Counted from the stretch's first letter, positions 35,354 through 43,272 are shown. The stretch is DNA of 47,396 nucleotides from an uncultured Alphaproteobacteria bacterium (GCA_937952245.1 CALFYS010000111.1:1-47396); one strand, 5' to 3'. The notes: generated by a model not told the origin, from the letters alone. Made by a program: numbers and translations.

Positions 35354-37476
35354 TAAGATTTTGCCCTTTCAACAGATTCAATAAAGGGATTGCTTTGCAA
35401 CGCCGCGGTGATAGCGGTCAAATGACGAACATCGGAGACTTCAACATCGGTCACGAAGGTGAAGAAATCCAAATTGCGGGCGACTTGCTGAATATTGGTG
35501 ATATTGCCGCCATGGTCGCTGATGGTGGTGGCCACCGCCGCCAGACTGCCCGGCTCATTGGAAATCACCGTCTCCAACCTCGCGTTCACAATATTAGGCG
35601 TATCGCTTTCCCATTCAATATCGACCCATAATTCCGGCATGGTGGTGAATTTTTCAAGGTTCTGGCAATCGACCCGATGCACGGTCAACCCTTTGCCGGT
35701 GGTGATAATCCCGATAATCCGCTCCCCCGGCAGAGGATGGCAACAGCGCCCATGATGCACCGCCATCCCCGGGATCAGCCCTTTGATGTTCAACGACGGT
35801 CTTGGGGTTGGGGTTTTGGTCTTTTTTATTTCCACCGGTTTCAGGTCAGGATGGATCAAGGCAATCACGTCTTCTGATGGGATATGATATTCACCGATAC
35901 GGGCAAACAGCTCATCATCGGTCTTCAGGTTATAATGGATCAACACCGGCAGTAACGTGCTGTCATCAAGGTCTTTGCCGGATTGCCGCAAGGTTTTTTG
36001 CAATAACCCGCGCCCCAATTGGGCAAATTCCTTTTGCTTTTCTTGCCGCACAAATCGGCGGATCGCGGATTTCGCCCGGCCAGTGACAACAAAATTCTCC
36101 CATTCCGGATTAGGGGTCGCGTTCGATGATGTCAGCACTTCAACCTGATCACCATTGGTCAGAACAGTGGCCAATTGGCGCATCTTGCCGTTGATCTTAA
36201 CCCCGATACAGGTATCACCAATATCAGAATGAAGATCATAGGCAAAATCAACCGCGCTCGCGCCTTTCGGCAAGGTCACCAGCATCCCTTTTGGAGTGAA
36301 GCAGAACACTTGGTCAGCGTACATTTCCATTTGGGTATGTTCTAAAAATTCATCGGATGAATCGGCGTTCTCCAAAACGCGCATCAAATCGTTAAGCCAT
36401 TTTAATTCATTGTATTCATTCGGCTTTACCGATTTCCCATCTATTTTATACCCCCAATGGGCGGCAACACCACGTTCCGCCACTTCATGCATTTCAGGGG
36501 TTCTGATCTGGACTTCGATCTTCTTTTTATTCGGCCCGATAATGCCAGTATGCACCGATTGATAATGGTTGCGCTTTGGGGTGGAGATGTAATCTTTGAA
36601 CCGTCCCATCACCATCGGGAATTTCTGATGGAGTATCCCTAAAGCCCTGTAACAATCGCTGGCATCCGGCACCAAAACCCGAAACGCCATGATGTCAGAT
36701 AATTCTTCCATTTCGACCTTCTGGCGTTGCATTTTGCGCCAGATCGAATAGGCCGATTTCCGCCGCCCAGAAACACTGCTTTCCAGCCCAGCCTCATAGA
36801 GCGTGGTGTTCAATTCATCGCAAATGCGGCTGACCAAATCTTCGGATTGCGCGGATAAGTAATCCAAGCGGGTGATAATGGATGTCCGCATTTCAGGGTT
36901 CACCACGGCAAAAGCGCGGTCTTCAAGTTCATGCTGGAAATGCGTCATGCCAATCCGCTCCGCCAGCGGGGCAAAAATGGTCAAGGTTTCTTCGGCGATG
37001 CGTTTGCGCTTATCGGCGCGCGAGATATGGTCAATCGTCCGCATATTATGGGTACGGTCAGCCAATTTCACCAAAAGCACACGGATGTCTTCGCTCATCG
37101 CCAAGACCAGTTTACGGAAATTTTCAGCCTGCTTATTGTCAGACTTCATTTCAATCCGTGTTAATTTGGTGACGCCATCAACCAGATTGGCAATTTCATC
37201 GGTAAACTGTTGCTGGATATGTTCCAGCGTCACATCCGTGTCTTCAACCACGTCATGCAAAAGCGCGGTGATAATTGTCGCCGGATCAAGGTGCATATCC
37301 GCCAGAATATGCGCGACTTCAATGGGATGGGTAAAATACGGCTCACCAGAAGCGCGAACCTGCCCGCGATGGGCTTTTTCCGCAAAACTAAACGCGCGCG
37401 ACAGCAAATCATCATCAATCGCGGGGTTATACGCGCGGATGCGATCGGTTAGCGGTTTTACGTCAATTACGGTCAT
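35353..37476 (-). CDS. Bifunctional (p)ppGpp synthetase/hydrolase (RelA/SpoT family)
   Basis: This protein makes and degrades the stringent-response alarmones. The 707 residues contain, in order: the HD hydrolase domain (YFTHPIEVAHILADM, LLHDVVEDT); the synthetase domain with RFKDYISTPKRNHYQSVHT and EVQIRTPEMHEVAERGVAAHWGYK; a TGS domain (CFTPKGMLVTLPKGASAVDFAY); a Cys/His zinc-finger-like segment (HHGRCCHPLPGERIIGI); and a C-terminal ACT domain (AAVATTISDHGGNITNIQ). The HD motif and the RxKD form of the synthetase loop mark a protein with both activities, as in the single Rsh of alphaproteobacteria. rpoZ is upstream, which matters because ppGpp binds RNA polymerase next to omega. Confidence 0.97.
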   Translation of the reverse strand: MTVIDVKPLTDRIRAYNPAIDDDLLSRAFSFAEKAHRGQVRASGEPYFTHPIEVAHILADMHLDPATIITALLHDVVEDTDVTLEHIQQQFTDEIANLVDGVTKLTRIEMKSDNKQAENFRKLVLAMSEDIRVLLVKLADRTHNMRTIDHISRADKRKRIAEETLTIFAPLAERIGMTHFQHELEDRAFAVVNPEMRTSIITRLDYLSAQSEDLVSRICDELNTTLYEAGLESSVSGRRKSAYSIWRKMQRQKVEMEELSDIMAFRVLVPDASDCYRALGILHQKFPMVMGRFKDYISTPKRNHYQSVHTGIIGPNKKKIEVQIRTPEMHEVAERGVAAHWGYKIDGKSVKPNEYNELKWLNDLMRVLENADSSDEFLEHTQMEMYADQVFCFTPKGMLVTLPKGASAVDFAYDLHSDIGDTCIGVKINGKMRQLATVLTNGDQVEVLTSSNATPNPEWENFVVTGRAKSAIRRFVRQEKQKEFAQLGRGLLQKTLRQSGKDLDDSTLLPVLIHYNLKTDDELFARIGEYHIPSEDVIALIHPDLKPVEIKKTKTPTPRPSLNIKGLIPGMAVHHGRCCHPLPGERIIGIITTGKGLTVHRVDCQNLEKFTTMPELWVDIEWESDTPNIVNARLETVISNEPGSLAAVATTISDHGGNITNIQQVARNLDFFTFVTDVEVSDVRHLTAITAALQSNPFIESVERAKS

Positions 37477-37568
37477 GTCTTCAAATTTACATCAAAAATG
37501 GCAATCTGGAAGCCAGAATAAGAAATAAATTTGATAAAATAAGGGCAGATGAAAAGCGTGGTCTGAAT

Positions 37569-38006
37569 TTATTCTTCAGACGCGCCTTCATCGGCAAATG
37601 ACCCTTCGTCAGAGAAAGACCCTTCATCGGAGAATGAGCCTTCATCTTCGCTGGCGGCGGTGCCGATTTGCATGCCTTCGCCATCGCCCATATCCGCGCC
37701 AAATTCGCTGTTGAATGAAGCCATGTCATCTTGTGCGATGCTGGCGGCTTCATCGAGGGCTGATTGCTCTTCTTCGCGGCGCTTCATGCGCTGCAGGCTT
37801 TTGACCAGATCTTCGTTCACTTCATCAATGGAGATGGTCTCATCAGCAATCTCACGCAGGGCCACAACAGGGTTCTTATCATTGTCGCGGTCAACGGTGA
37901 TAGGGTCACCTGATGAAATGCCACGAGCACGCTGGGCGGCGGTCAAAACCAGATCAAATCGGTTTGTGATTTTTTCGATGCAATCTTCAACGGTTACGCG
38001 GGCCAT
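37569..38006 (-). CDS. rpoZ: RNA polymerase omega subunit with repetitive acidic tail
   Basis: Omega helps assemble the polymerase and forms part of a ppGpp site. The conserved core is residues 1-75 (MARVTVEDC, NRFDLVLTAAQRARGIS, KNPVVALREIAD). The rest is an acidic extension ending in four six-residue repeats (DEGSFS, DEGSFS, DEGSFA, DEGASE). At 145 residues it is longer than the usual 90-130. GAGGAGA precedes the ATG. It has a good promoter upstream and precedes rel by 92 bases. Confidence 0.96.
   Translation of the reverse strand: MARVTVEDCIEKITNRFDLVLTAAQRARGISSGDPITVDRDNDKNPVVALREIADETISIDEVNEDLVKSLQRMKRREEEQSALDEAASIAQDDMASFNSEFGADMGDGEGMQIGTAASEDEGSFSDEGSFSDEGSFADEGASEE
37575..37646 (-). 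repeat. Four 18-bp in-frame tandem repeats in rpoZ
   Basis: Four consecutive 18-base units encode DEGSFS, DEGSFS, DEGSFA and DEGASE at the very end of omega. The two middle units differ from the first at a few mostly synonymous positions. The last is diverged. The unit is a multiple of three, so copy-number changes would keep the frame. Confidence 0.85.
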
Positions 38007-38054
38007 CTGCGGTCTCCTCGATAGGTGTTAATACCATTTCATGAATGAAGACGG

Positions 38055-38083
38055 AACATAGTCTCAATTCATTACAAAAGCAA
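38055..38083 (-). promoter_or_regulatory. Probable promoter of rpoZ-rel
   Basis: On the minus strand TTGCTT (38078-38083), a 17-base spacer and TATGTT (38055-38060) lie about 50 bases before the rpoZ ATG. The same -35 hexamer and spacing occur before rpsB. It sits in the 98-base gap after folK. Confidence 0.6.
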
Positions 38084-38104
38084 GTTTTTTGAACAGGGCG
38101 GAAT

Positions 38105-38614
38105 TTACGCCAAAACACAGTCCTGTTCAGGGTCAACCGCCGCCAGCAACGCGGAAATAGGCTCATCAGTTTGAGGATGCCGCCAATCCGGTGCTAAATC
38201 CGCCAAAGGGCGCAAAACAAAAGCACGTTGATGCATCCGAGGGTGCGGCAAGGTTAAATTGCCATCCATGACAAGCCCGCCGAAATCAACAATATCAATA
38301 TCCAAGACACGGGCTTCATTGCGGGTAACCCTGATGCGGCCAAACCCCGCTTCGCGTTGATGCAGGATGCCGATCAATTCTTCAGGGCGCAAATCTGTTG
38401 CGATTTCCACCACCGCGTTATGATACCACGGCTGATCCGATATTGGCACCGGCGCGGATTTATACCACGGCGAAATGGCGACAATCTCAATGCCTTCGTC
38501 TTGCAAACTGTCGATAGCGGCAAGGCAACCGGCTTGCGGTGTATCAAACCCATCCGCTGTAAGATTAGCCCCGATGCCTAAAAAAATGCGGGGGGAATGC
38601 GCTGCACCTGTCAT
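38105..38614 (-). CDS. folK: 2-amino-4-hydroxy-6-hydroxymethyldihydropteridine pyrophosphokinase
   Basis: FolK activates the pterin by transfer of pyrophosphate from ATP, just before dihydropteroate synthase in folate synthesis. The 169-residue protein has IFLGIGANL, the substrate loop PVPISDQPWYHNAVVEI, and the HPPK signature ARVLDIDIVDFGG with the Mg-binding Asp pair. LPHPRMHQRAFVLRPLADLAP follows. AAGG precedes the ATG. It is divergent from the NYN gene and lies just upstream of rpoZ on the same strand. Confidence 0.96.
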   Translation of the reverse strand: MTGAAHSPRIFLGIGANLTADGFDTPQAGCLAAIDSLQDEGIEIVAISPWYKSAPVPISDQPWYHNAVVEIATDLRPEELIGILHQREAGFGRIRVTRNEARVLDIDIVDFGGLVMDGNLTLPHPRMHQRAFVLRPLADLAPDWRHPQTDEPISALLAAVDPEQDCVLA

Positions 38615-38643
38615 GGATCAACCTTCTCGTGATTCTTTAGTGT

Positions 38644-38754
38644 TGTCATTACAATATTTCACAGCCACAATGACAGAAGAAAAATCTTTCAACGCCAAAA
38701 ATATTAATCAAAGTTCAATATTAAATTTAAAATTTTAAATCTCTGGGCGTTGAA
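38644..38754. promoter_or_regulatory. Nested inverted repeats in the folK/NYN divergent region
   Basis: Three symmetric elements fill the 173-base gap. TGTCATT (38644-38650) pairs with AATGACA (38669-38675). TTCAACGCC (38688-38696) pairs with GGCGTTGAA (38746-38754) across a very AT-rich 49-base core. That core contains the perfect 16-base palindrome ATTTAAAATTTTAAAT (38725-38740). The right arm ends 34 bases before the NYN ATG, inside its likely leader. Operators, or an RNA hairpin near the ribosome-binding site, are possible. Confidence 0.45.
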
Positions 38755-38787
38755 GATGCAGCTCTTTAATTCATCGGAGATGATCAA

Positions 38788-39423
38788 ATGCTTAACATAA
38801 AGGATAATGAACGCTTTGCCGTTTTCATTGACGGCTCAAATTTTCATTCAACATTTAAATCCCTTGGCTTTGACGTGGATTTCGCGTTGATGCTGAAGGA
38901 GTTTAAACGCCAAGGCCGTTTGGTCAGGGCTTATTATTACACCGCCCTGCCCCATGATGGTGAGGTCGCGCCCATCCGCCGCCTGGCCGATTGGCTGGAT
39001 TACAATGGCTATACGGTGATCAGCAAGCAAACCCGCGATTTCTATGACAATGAAACAGGGTCAAAGCGCACCAAGGGCAATATGGATATGGAATTGGCGC
39101 TGGATATGCTGAAATTAGCCCCGCATATCGACCACGCGGTGCTGTTTTCAGGTGATGGTGATTTCGTCCGCCTGATCGAAGAGATGCAAAACCGCGGTTT
39201 GCGGGTGACCGTGGTTTCAAGCGCCAAGACAAAACCGCCCATTCTGGCCGATGTGTTGCGCCGCCAAACCGATGATTTCATTGAGTTGAATGATGTTCGT
39301 GAACTGATTGGCCGCCCGTCGCGCACGGATGTTGATCAAGACCAATATGATGATGATTTTGTCAACGATGACCATGGCAATGGTGAAGCCATTGTGATTG
39401 ATGACAAACGCCAAAGGTCATAG
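38788..39423 (+). CDS. NYN-domain (LabA/DUF88-family) putative nuclease
   Basis: NYN proteins share the PIN-like nuclease fold and many act on RNA. The substrate of this one is unknown. The 211-residue product has conserved acidic residues in the expected places: Asp15 in VFIDGSNFH, Asp100 in TKGNMDMELALDML, and Asp123/Asp125 in LFSGDGDFVRLIEEM. SKQTRDFYDNETG is typical of the LabA/DUF88 group. The last 30 residues are strongly acidic (DQDQYDDDFVNDD) and may bind a partner or be disordered. CGGAG precedes the ATG. The UDG gene follows seven bases later, probably as one operon. Confidence 0.9.
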   Translation: MLNIKDNERFAVFIDGSNFHSTFKSLGFDVDFALMLKEFKRQGRLVRAYYYTALPHDGEVAPIRRLADWLDYNGYTVISKQTRDFYDNETGSKRTKGNMDMELALDMLKLAPHIDHAVLFSGDGDFVRLIEEMQNRGLRVTVVSSAKTKPPILADVLRRQTDDFIELNDVRELIGRPSRTDVDQDQYDDDFVNDDHGNGEAIVIDDKRQRS

Positions 39424-39430
39424 CCCCATC

Positions 39431-40087
39431 ATGTCCATATCAATCCCACATCGTGATGCCAGTTGCAGGCTTTGCCCAAGATTGGCTGAATTTCTGGATG
39501 AAGCCCGGGCGAAAAACCCCGATTGGCATAACGCCCCTGTCAATGGATATGGTCCGGTGGATGCGCCGATCATGCTGGTTGGGCTTGCCCCGGGGATGCG
39601 CGGAGCCAATCGCACAGGCCGGCCGTTCACCGGTGATTTTGCTGGCGATTTGCTGTTTCAGATGCTTGATGAATTTGGCCTTTCCACCGGCACGTATCAA
39701 TCGCGCCCTGATGATGGGGTTGAATTGCACCACATCAGGATCGTTAACGCTGTCCGCTGTGTCCCGCCACAAAACAAGCCCATTGGCGCTGAAATCAACA
39801 CCTGCCGTCAGTTTCTGATTGACGATATAAACGCCATGACAAGCATGAAAGCGATGATCACCCTTGGGCGGATTGGCCATCTTTCCGCGCTGAAAGCCAT
39901 GGGGTTGCGGGAAAAAGATTACCCGTTTGGCCATGGCGTCACCCATGATCTGCCGAATGGGGCGCGGTTAATCGCGTCCTATCATTGTTCGCGCTACAAC
40001 ACCCAAACAGGGCGGCTGACCACCGATATGTTCCGTGATGTCTTCAAGAAAGCCACCGCCGCCGCGGGGCTTAAAGGCCAAGCGTAA
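39431..40087 (+). CDS. Uracil-DNA glycosylase, family 5 (UDGb) type
   Basis: This enzyme removes uracil, and in relatives hypoxanthine and other deaminated bases, from DNA. From the ATG at 39431 it has 218 residues. Cys12, Cys15, Cys110 and Cys125 match the four ligands of the family's iron-sulfur cluster. Motif 1 is GLAPGMRGANRTGRPFTGD (residues 51-69), the form seen in UDGb, which lacks the usual catalytic Asp/Asn. The closing motif is YHCSRYNTQTGRLT (184-197). The frame is open to 39398 inside the NYN gene, but the ATG at 39431 begins closer to the conserved Cys pair. It converges on smpB with a seven-base gap. Confidence 0.92.
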   Translation: MSISIPHRDASCRLCPRLAEFLDEARAKNPDWHNAPVNGYGPVDAPIMLVGLAPGMRGANRTGRPFTGDFAGDLLFQMLDEFGLSTGTYQSRPDDGVELHHIRIVNAVRCVPPQNKPIGAEINTCRQFLIDDINAMTSMKAMITLGRIGHLSALKAMGLREKDYPFGHGVTHDLPNGARLIASYHCSRYNTQTGRLTTDMFRDVFKKATAAAGLKGQA

Positions 40088-40094
40088 TAAAAGC

Positions 40095-40577
40095 TTAAGC
40101 GTTTTTCATCAACCGCGCTTTTTGGCGATCCCAATCCCGCTTTTTAATGGCTTCGCGCTTATCTTGTTTTTTCCGGCCTTTCGCCAGACCCAAAGATAAT
40201 TTCGCGATGCCTCTGTCGTTAAAATAAATCGCCAAGGGGATTAACGTCATGCCTTCACGATTAATCAGCCCCAAGAGCCGATCGCTTTCTTTGCGGTGAA
40301 GCAATAAAGGCCGTTTCCGTTTCGGGTGATGCTTATCGCGGGAAGCGTCATATTCAGGGATATTGGCATTGACCAAAACCAAACGGCCGCTTTCTTCGGC
40401 GGCGTAAGACTCAGCAATGCTCGCCCGGCCACGGCGCAAAGATTTCACCTCACTGCCCAGCAAGACCATGCCCGCTTCGATGGTTTCCACAATTTCATAT
40501 TCATGGCGTGCTTTACGGTTTTCCGCAACACGGCCAGTGGAAATCGTGGTTGGTGATTTAGGCGATTTTGCCGCCAT
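40095..40577 (-). CDS. smpB: SsrA-binding protein SmpB
   Basis: SmpB carries tmRNA to stalled ribosomes for trans-translation. The 160-residue protein has the OB core with ARHEYEIVETIEAGMVLLGSEVKSLR, ESYAAEESGRLVLVNANIPEY and HPKRKRPLLLHRKE, followed by IYFNDRGIAKLSLGLAKGRK. The basic tail (KKQDKREAIKKRDWDRQKARLMKN) acts in the mRNA channel. The partner ssrA gene is not in the window. It lies 30 bases after dapA, its usual neighbour in alphaproteobacteria. Confidence 0.98.
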   Translation of the reverse strand: MAAKSPKSPTTISTGRVAENRKARHEYEIVETIEAGMVLLGSEVKSLRRGRASIAESYAAEESGRLVLVNANIPEYDASRDKHHPKRKRPLLLHRKESDRLLGLINREGMTLIPLAIYFNDRGIAKLSLGLAKGRKKQDKREAIKKRDWDRQKARLMKNA

Positions 40578-40607
40578 GACGCGGCCTCCTCTGCCGATCC
40601 GTGGTGG

Positions 40608-41501
40608 TTATGACCAAAGCCCTGCAAAGCGCAACGCGTCTTCAACCTGCTTTTTAGACGCATCGGCAATTTCACCCAATGGCGCCCGCAATGTAGGCTC
40701 ACACAAGCCCAAAAGGCTGGCCGCGTATTTGACAGGACCAGGGCTGGCTTCACAGAACATGGCATCATGCAGCGGCATCAACAGGGCGTTGATTTCCATC
40801 GCCCGCGCGATATTGCCCGCGTCAAACGCGTTGTGCATTTCCGCCAGTAACTTTGGCGCGATGTTACAGGTCACTGAAATCCCGCCATGACCGCCAGCAA
40901 TCCGTGACGCCAAGGTGGTGGCATCTTCACCTGAAAGCTGGCTAAAGCCAGAGCCAATCCGGTTCAAGATACGGGTCGGACGACCGAGATCAGCGGTGGC
41001 ATCTTTAATGCCGCCAATATTCGGGTGTTTGGCCAATTCCGCCAGCGTGTCATCATTCACCGCAACAATTGACCGCCCGGGAATATCATAGACAATCACC
41101 GGAATAGAAACGGCATCGGCGACCATGGAAAAATGGCGCAGCAACCCGCTTTGCGGCGGCTTATTGTAATAAGGCGTGACCACCAAAACAGCATCCGCGC
41201 CCGCGCCTTCGGCATGGCGGGCAAAATCCAAGGCTTCAGCGGTTGAATTTGACCCAGCCCCAGCGATCACCGGCACGCGGCCATTGGCCTCATCAATGCA
41301 CATTTCAACCACGTCTTTATGTTCAGCATGGCTCAATGTTGGCGATTCACCTGTTGTCCCCACCGGCACAAGCCCGTGAGAACCTTCGCTGATCTGCCAA
41401 TTGACAAGTTTTTTGAACGCGGCTTTATCAACTTGGTCATCCTTAAAAGGAGTCACCAAAGCGGGGTATGAACCACGGAAGCGCGCATCGCCTGTCATCA
41501 T
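40608..41501 (-). CDS. dapA: 4-hydroxy-tetrahydrodipicolinate synthase
   Basis: DapA condenses pyruvate and aspartate semialdehyde in the lysine/diaminopimelate pathway. The TIM-barrel protein has PALVTPF, GTTGESPTL (the Thr-Thr of the proton relay), VVTPYYNKPPQSGL (Tyr), YDIPGRS and the Schiff-base Lys in IGGIKDAT. The frame could start at a TTG at 41516 or an ATG at 41513, but the ATG at 41501 has GGAGA at good spacing and gives 297 residues. A strong promoter lies 40-70 bases upstream. smpB follows and is probably co-transcribed. Confidence 0.96.
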   Translation of the reverse strand: MMTGDARFRGSYPALVTPFKDDQVDKAAFKKLVNWQISEGSHGLVPVGTTGESPTLSHAEHKDVVEMCIDEANGRVPVIAGAGSNSTAEALDFARHAEGAGADAVLVVTPYYNKPPQSGLLRHFSMVADAVSIPVIVYDIPGRSIVAVNDDTLAELAKHPNIGGIKDATADLGRPTRILNRIGSGFSQLSGEDATTLASRIAGGHGGISVTCNIAPKLLAEMHNAFDAGNIARAMEINALLMPLHDAMFCEASPGPVKYAASLLGLCEPTLRAPLGEIADASKKQVEDALRFAGLWS

Positions 41502-41542
41502 TTTGCTCTCCATCAAGCGTCTGAACTAGTAAAATTAAGCGG

Positions 41543-41571
41543 AGCATAGGCTTAACCCTGATTTTGTTCAA
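41543..41571 (-). promoter_or_regulatory. Probable promoter of dapA-smpB
   Basis: On the minus strand TTGAAC (41566-41571), a 17-base spacer and TATGCT (41543-41548) match the sigma-70 consensus well. Transcription would start near 41536, about 35 bases before the dapA ATG. It lies in the 179-base divergent gap with the dehydratase gene. Confidence 0.6.
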
Positions 41572-41680
41572 GATGTTCTTGTGATTATTCCTGATGATTA
41601 AGGCGGGCTTCGTTATTGGCCTTCGCCGCTAAAACCGATAGGATGGATGGATATTCAACCTAAACCATCTTGGGCATCCC

Positions 41681-42655
41681 ATGACTTCACCTGATTATTC
41701 TGACATTCAATCCGCGGCAGACCGCATCGCCCCATTTGCAAGGATCACGCCATTATTATCATCGCCGCATCTTGATGCGCTGGTTGGCGGTAAGATTTTT
41801 GTCAAAGCCGAACCGTTGCAAGTCACGGGTTCGTTTAAATTCCGCGGGGCGTGCAATTCGGTGCAGATGCTGGGGGATGATGTTAAGACCGTTGTCGCGT
41901 GGTCATCCGGCAACCATGCGCAAGCGGTGGCGATGGCGGCGAAAATGCGCGGGATCAAGGCGATTATCGTCATGCCCGAAGATGCCCCTGCCATCAAAAA
42001 GAAAAACACCAAAGCTTTAGGGGCGGAGGTTGTGACCTATGACCGATACAATGAAAGCCGTGAAGAAATTGGCACGGCATTGGCGGAAAAACATGGCGCC
42101 GCCATTGTCCCGCCCTATGATTTCGCCCCTGTTATCGCTGGACAAGGCACAATTGGCAAAGAGATTGCCGAACAAGCCAAAGCGTTAAACATCACCCCTG
42201 ATCAGGTGATTTGTTGCACCGGCGGTGGCGGGCTTTTGGCAGGGTTATGCCTTGGGCTGCACCATCATTGGCCAGATTTGCCGATCTATGGGGCTGAACC
42301 CGAAGGGTTTGATGATTTCAGCCGATCGCTTGCAACCGGAGAACGGCAGGGCAACGCCCCTGATGCCCGCAGTATTTGTGATGCGATTGTCACCAATATG
42401 CCCGGGGAGATGACTTTCCCCATCAATCAAGATCATGTCACTTCAGGCTTGGTGGTGAGCGATGATGACGCGCTTTATGCCATGGCCATGGCCTGGGCGC
42501 ATTTAAAGCTTGTTGTTGAACCGGGGGGCGCGGTGGCCTTGGCCGCCGCCTTGGCGGGCAAAATAAATACCGCCAATAAGACCACGATTGTCGTGGCCTC
42601 TGGCGGTAATGTTGATCGGCCTGTGTTTGAACAGGCGCTTGAGCATTTGCCCTAA
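41681..42655 (+). CDS. PLP-dependent threonine/serine dehydratase-like enzyme
   Basis: This fold-type II PLP enzyme probably deaminates threonine or serine, or acts as a related 3-hydroxyaspartate lyase or serine racemase. The PLP Lys is Lys53 in GSFKFRGA. The substrate loop SSGNHAQA lies near 75-82, the phosphate-binding glycine loop is GGGGLLAG, and SGGNVD is near the C-terminus. At 324 residues it has only the catalytic domain. The ACT-like regulatory domain of biosynthetic IlvA is absent, so a catabolic or racemase-type role is likelier. The substrate cannot be fixed from sequence. It is divergent from dapA and converges on queF. Confidence 0.85.
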   Translation: MTSPDYSDIQSAADRIAPFARITPLLSSPHLDALVGGKIFVKAEPLQVTGSFKFRGACNSVQMLGDDVKTVVAWSSGNHAQAVAMAAKMRGIKAIIVMPEDAPAIKKKNTKALGAEVVTYDRYNESREEIGTALAEKHGAAIVPPYDFAPVIAGQGTIGKEIAEQAKALNITPDQVICCTGGGGLLAGLCLGLHHHWPDLPIYGAEPEGFDDFSRSLATGERQGNAPDARSICDAIVTNMPGEMTFPINQDHVTSGLVVSDDDALYAMAMAWAHLKLVVEPGGAVALAAALAGKINTANKTTIVVASGGNVDRPVFEQALEHLP

Positions 42656-42675
42656 AAAATAGGGTGAATTAACCC
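42654..42675 (-). terminator. Candidate intrinsic terminator of queF
   Basis: On the minus strand GGGT (42675-42672) and ACCC (42665-42662) form a short stem overlapping the queF stop codon, extendable by one G-U pair. It is followed by TATTTTTT (42661-42654). The T-tract lies over the end of the convergent dehydratase gene. The stem is short, so this is tentative. Confidence 0.35.
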
Positions 42676-43124
42676 CGCCCGCGATAGGTGGGCACGCCCG
42701 CGTCAGGCAACCACACGCCTTCGGGCAGCTTCCCATGTTGCCAAAACACATCAATCGGCATCCCGCCACGCGGATACCAATAGCCGCCAATCCGCAACCA
42801 ATGCGGATCCAGCAAATCCACAAGGGTTTTGCCAATACCAACGGTGCAGGCTTCGTGAAAAGCCTGATGATTGCGGAAAGAATTGAAATATAGTTTCAGC
42901 GACTTGGATTCCACCATCCAATCTTTCGGGACATAATCGATCAGCAAATGAGCAAAGTCAGGCTGAGCGGTCACCGGACAAAGAGAGGTAAACTCCGGCT
43001 GGGTGAAACGCGCCAGAAACACCGTGTCCGGATGAGGGTTCGGCACGCGGTCTAATTGCGCTTCTTCTGGGCTTTCTGGCATCGCGCTGGGTTTGCCAAG
43101 ATGGCGCAGGTGATCTGTGGACAT
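42669..43124 (-). CDS. queF: NADPH-dependent 7-cyano-7-deazaguanine reductase
   Basis: QueF reduces preQ0 to preQ1 in the synthesis of the tRNA nucleoside queuosine. The 151-residue protein is the short unimodular type of the T-fold. The thioimide-forming Cys lies in FTSLCPVTAQPDFA, the QueF motif is VESKSLKLYFNSFRNH, and the His/Glu of HEACT follow. An upstream ATG at 43145 is in frame, but the one at 43124 has GAGGAA at correct spacing. A 7-bp hairpin precedes that ribosome-binding site. Other queuosine genes are not in the window. Confidence 0.96.
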   Translation of the reverse strand: MSTDHLRHLGKPSAMPESPEEAQLDRVPNPHPDTVFLARFTQPEFTSLCPVTAQPDFAHLLIDYVPKDWMVESKSLKLYFNSFRNHQAFHEACTVGIGKTLVDLLDPHWLRIGGYWYPRGGMPIDVFWQHGKLPEGVWLPDAGVPTYRGRG

Positions 43125-43140
43125 AAGCTGTTCCTCTTTG

Positions 43141-43168
43141 ATCAATTAACAGATGATCTTCAATTGAT
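43141..43168 (-). promoter_or_regulatory. Hairpin directly upstream of the queF ribosome-binding site
   Basis: On the minus strand ATCAATT (43168-43162) and AATTGAT (43147-43141) form a 7-bp stem with a 14-base loop. It ends within a few bases of the AAAGAGGAA ribosome-binding site. Further upstream, CGGC/GCCG (43188-43191 with 43199-43202) could form a second small hairpin. The arrangement does not show the CCC- and AAA-rich elements expected of a preQ1-I riboswitch. Confidence 0.35.
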
Positions 43169-43242
43169 GGGGTGTTCAAACTCAATGCGGCGTAACCTGC
43201 CGTCGCGAGGCTTTTACACCAATTCCACCCAAGGATGCCAAT

Positions 43243-43272
43243 AAAAAAAGACAGGGTTTAATATTTTCCCCG
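43243..43272 (-). terminator. Candidate intrinsic terminator of the PhyH-family gene
   Basis: On the minus strand CGGGG (43272-43268) and CCCTG (43256-43252) form a five-pair stem with one G-U pair and an 11-base AT-rich loop, followed by TC and seven T (43249-43243). The stem spans the stop codon. The long T-tract makes it plausible, and it would separate this gene from queF. Confidence 0.45.

Noticed and set aside
42650..42664. CCCTA/TAGGG hairpin at the end of the dehydratase gene as its terminator
   Set aside because: On the plus strand no T-tract follows the stem; the T-run useful for termination is on the other strand and was assigned to queF.
43125..43257. preQ1-I riboswitch before queF
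   Set aside because: The hairpins seen do not show the expected loop sequence followed by an A-rich 3' tail pairing back; kept only as an unexplained leader structure.
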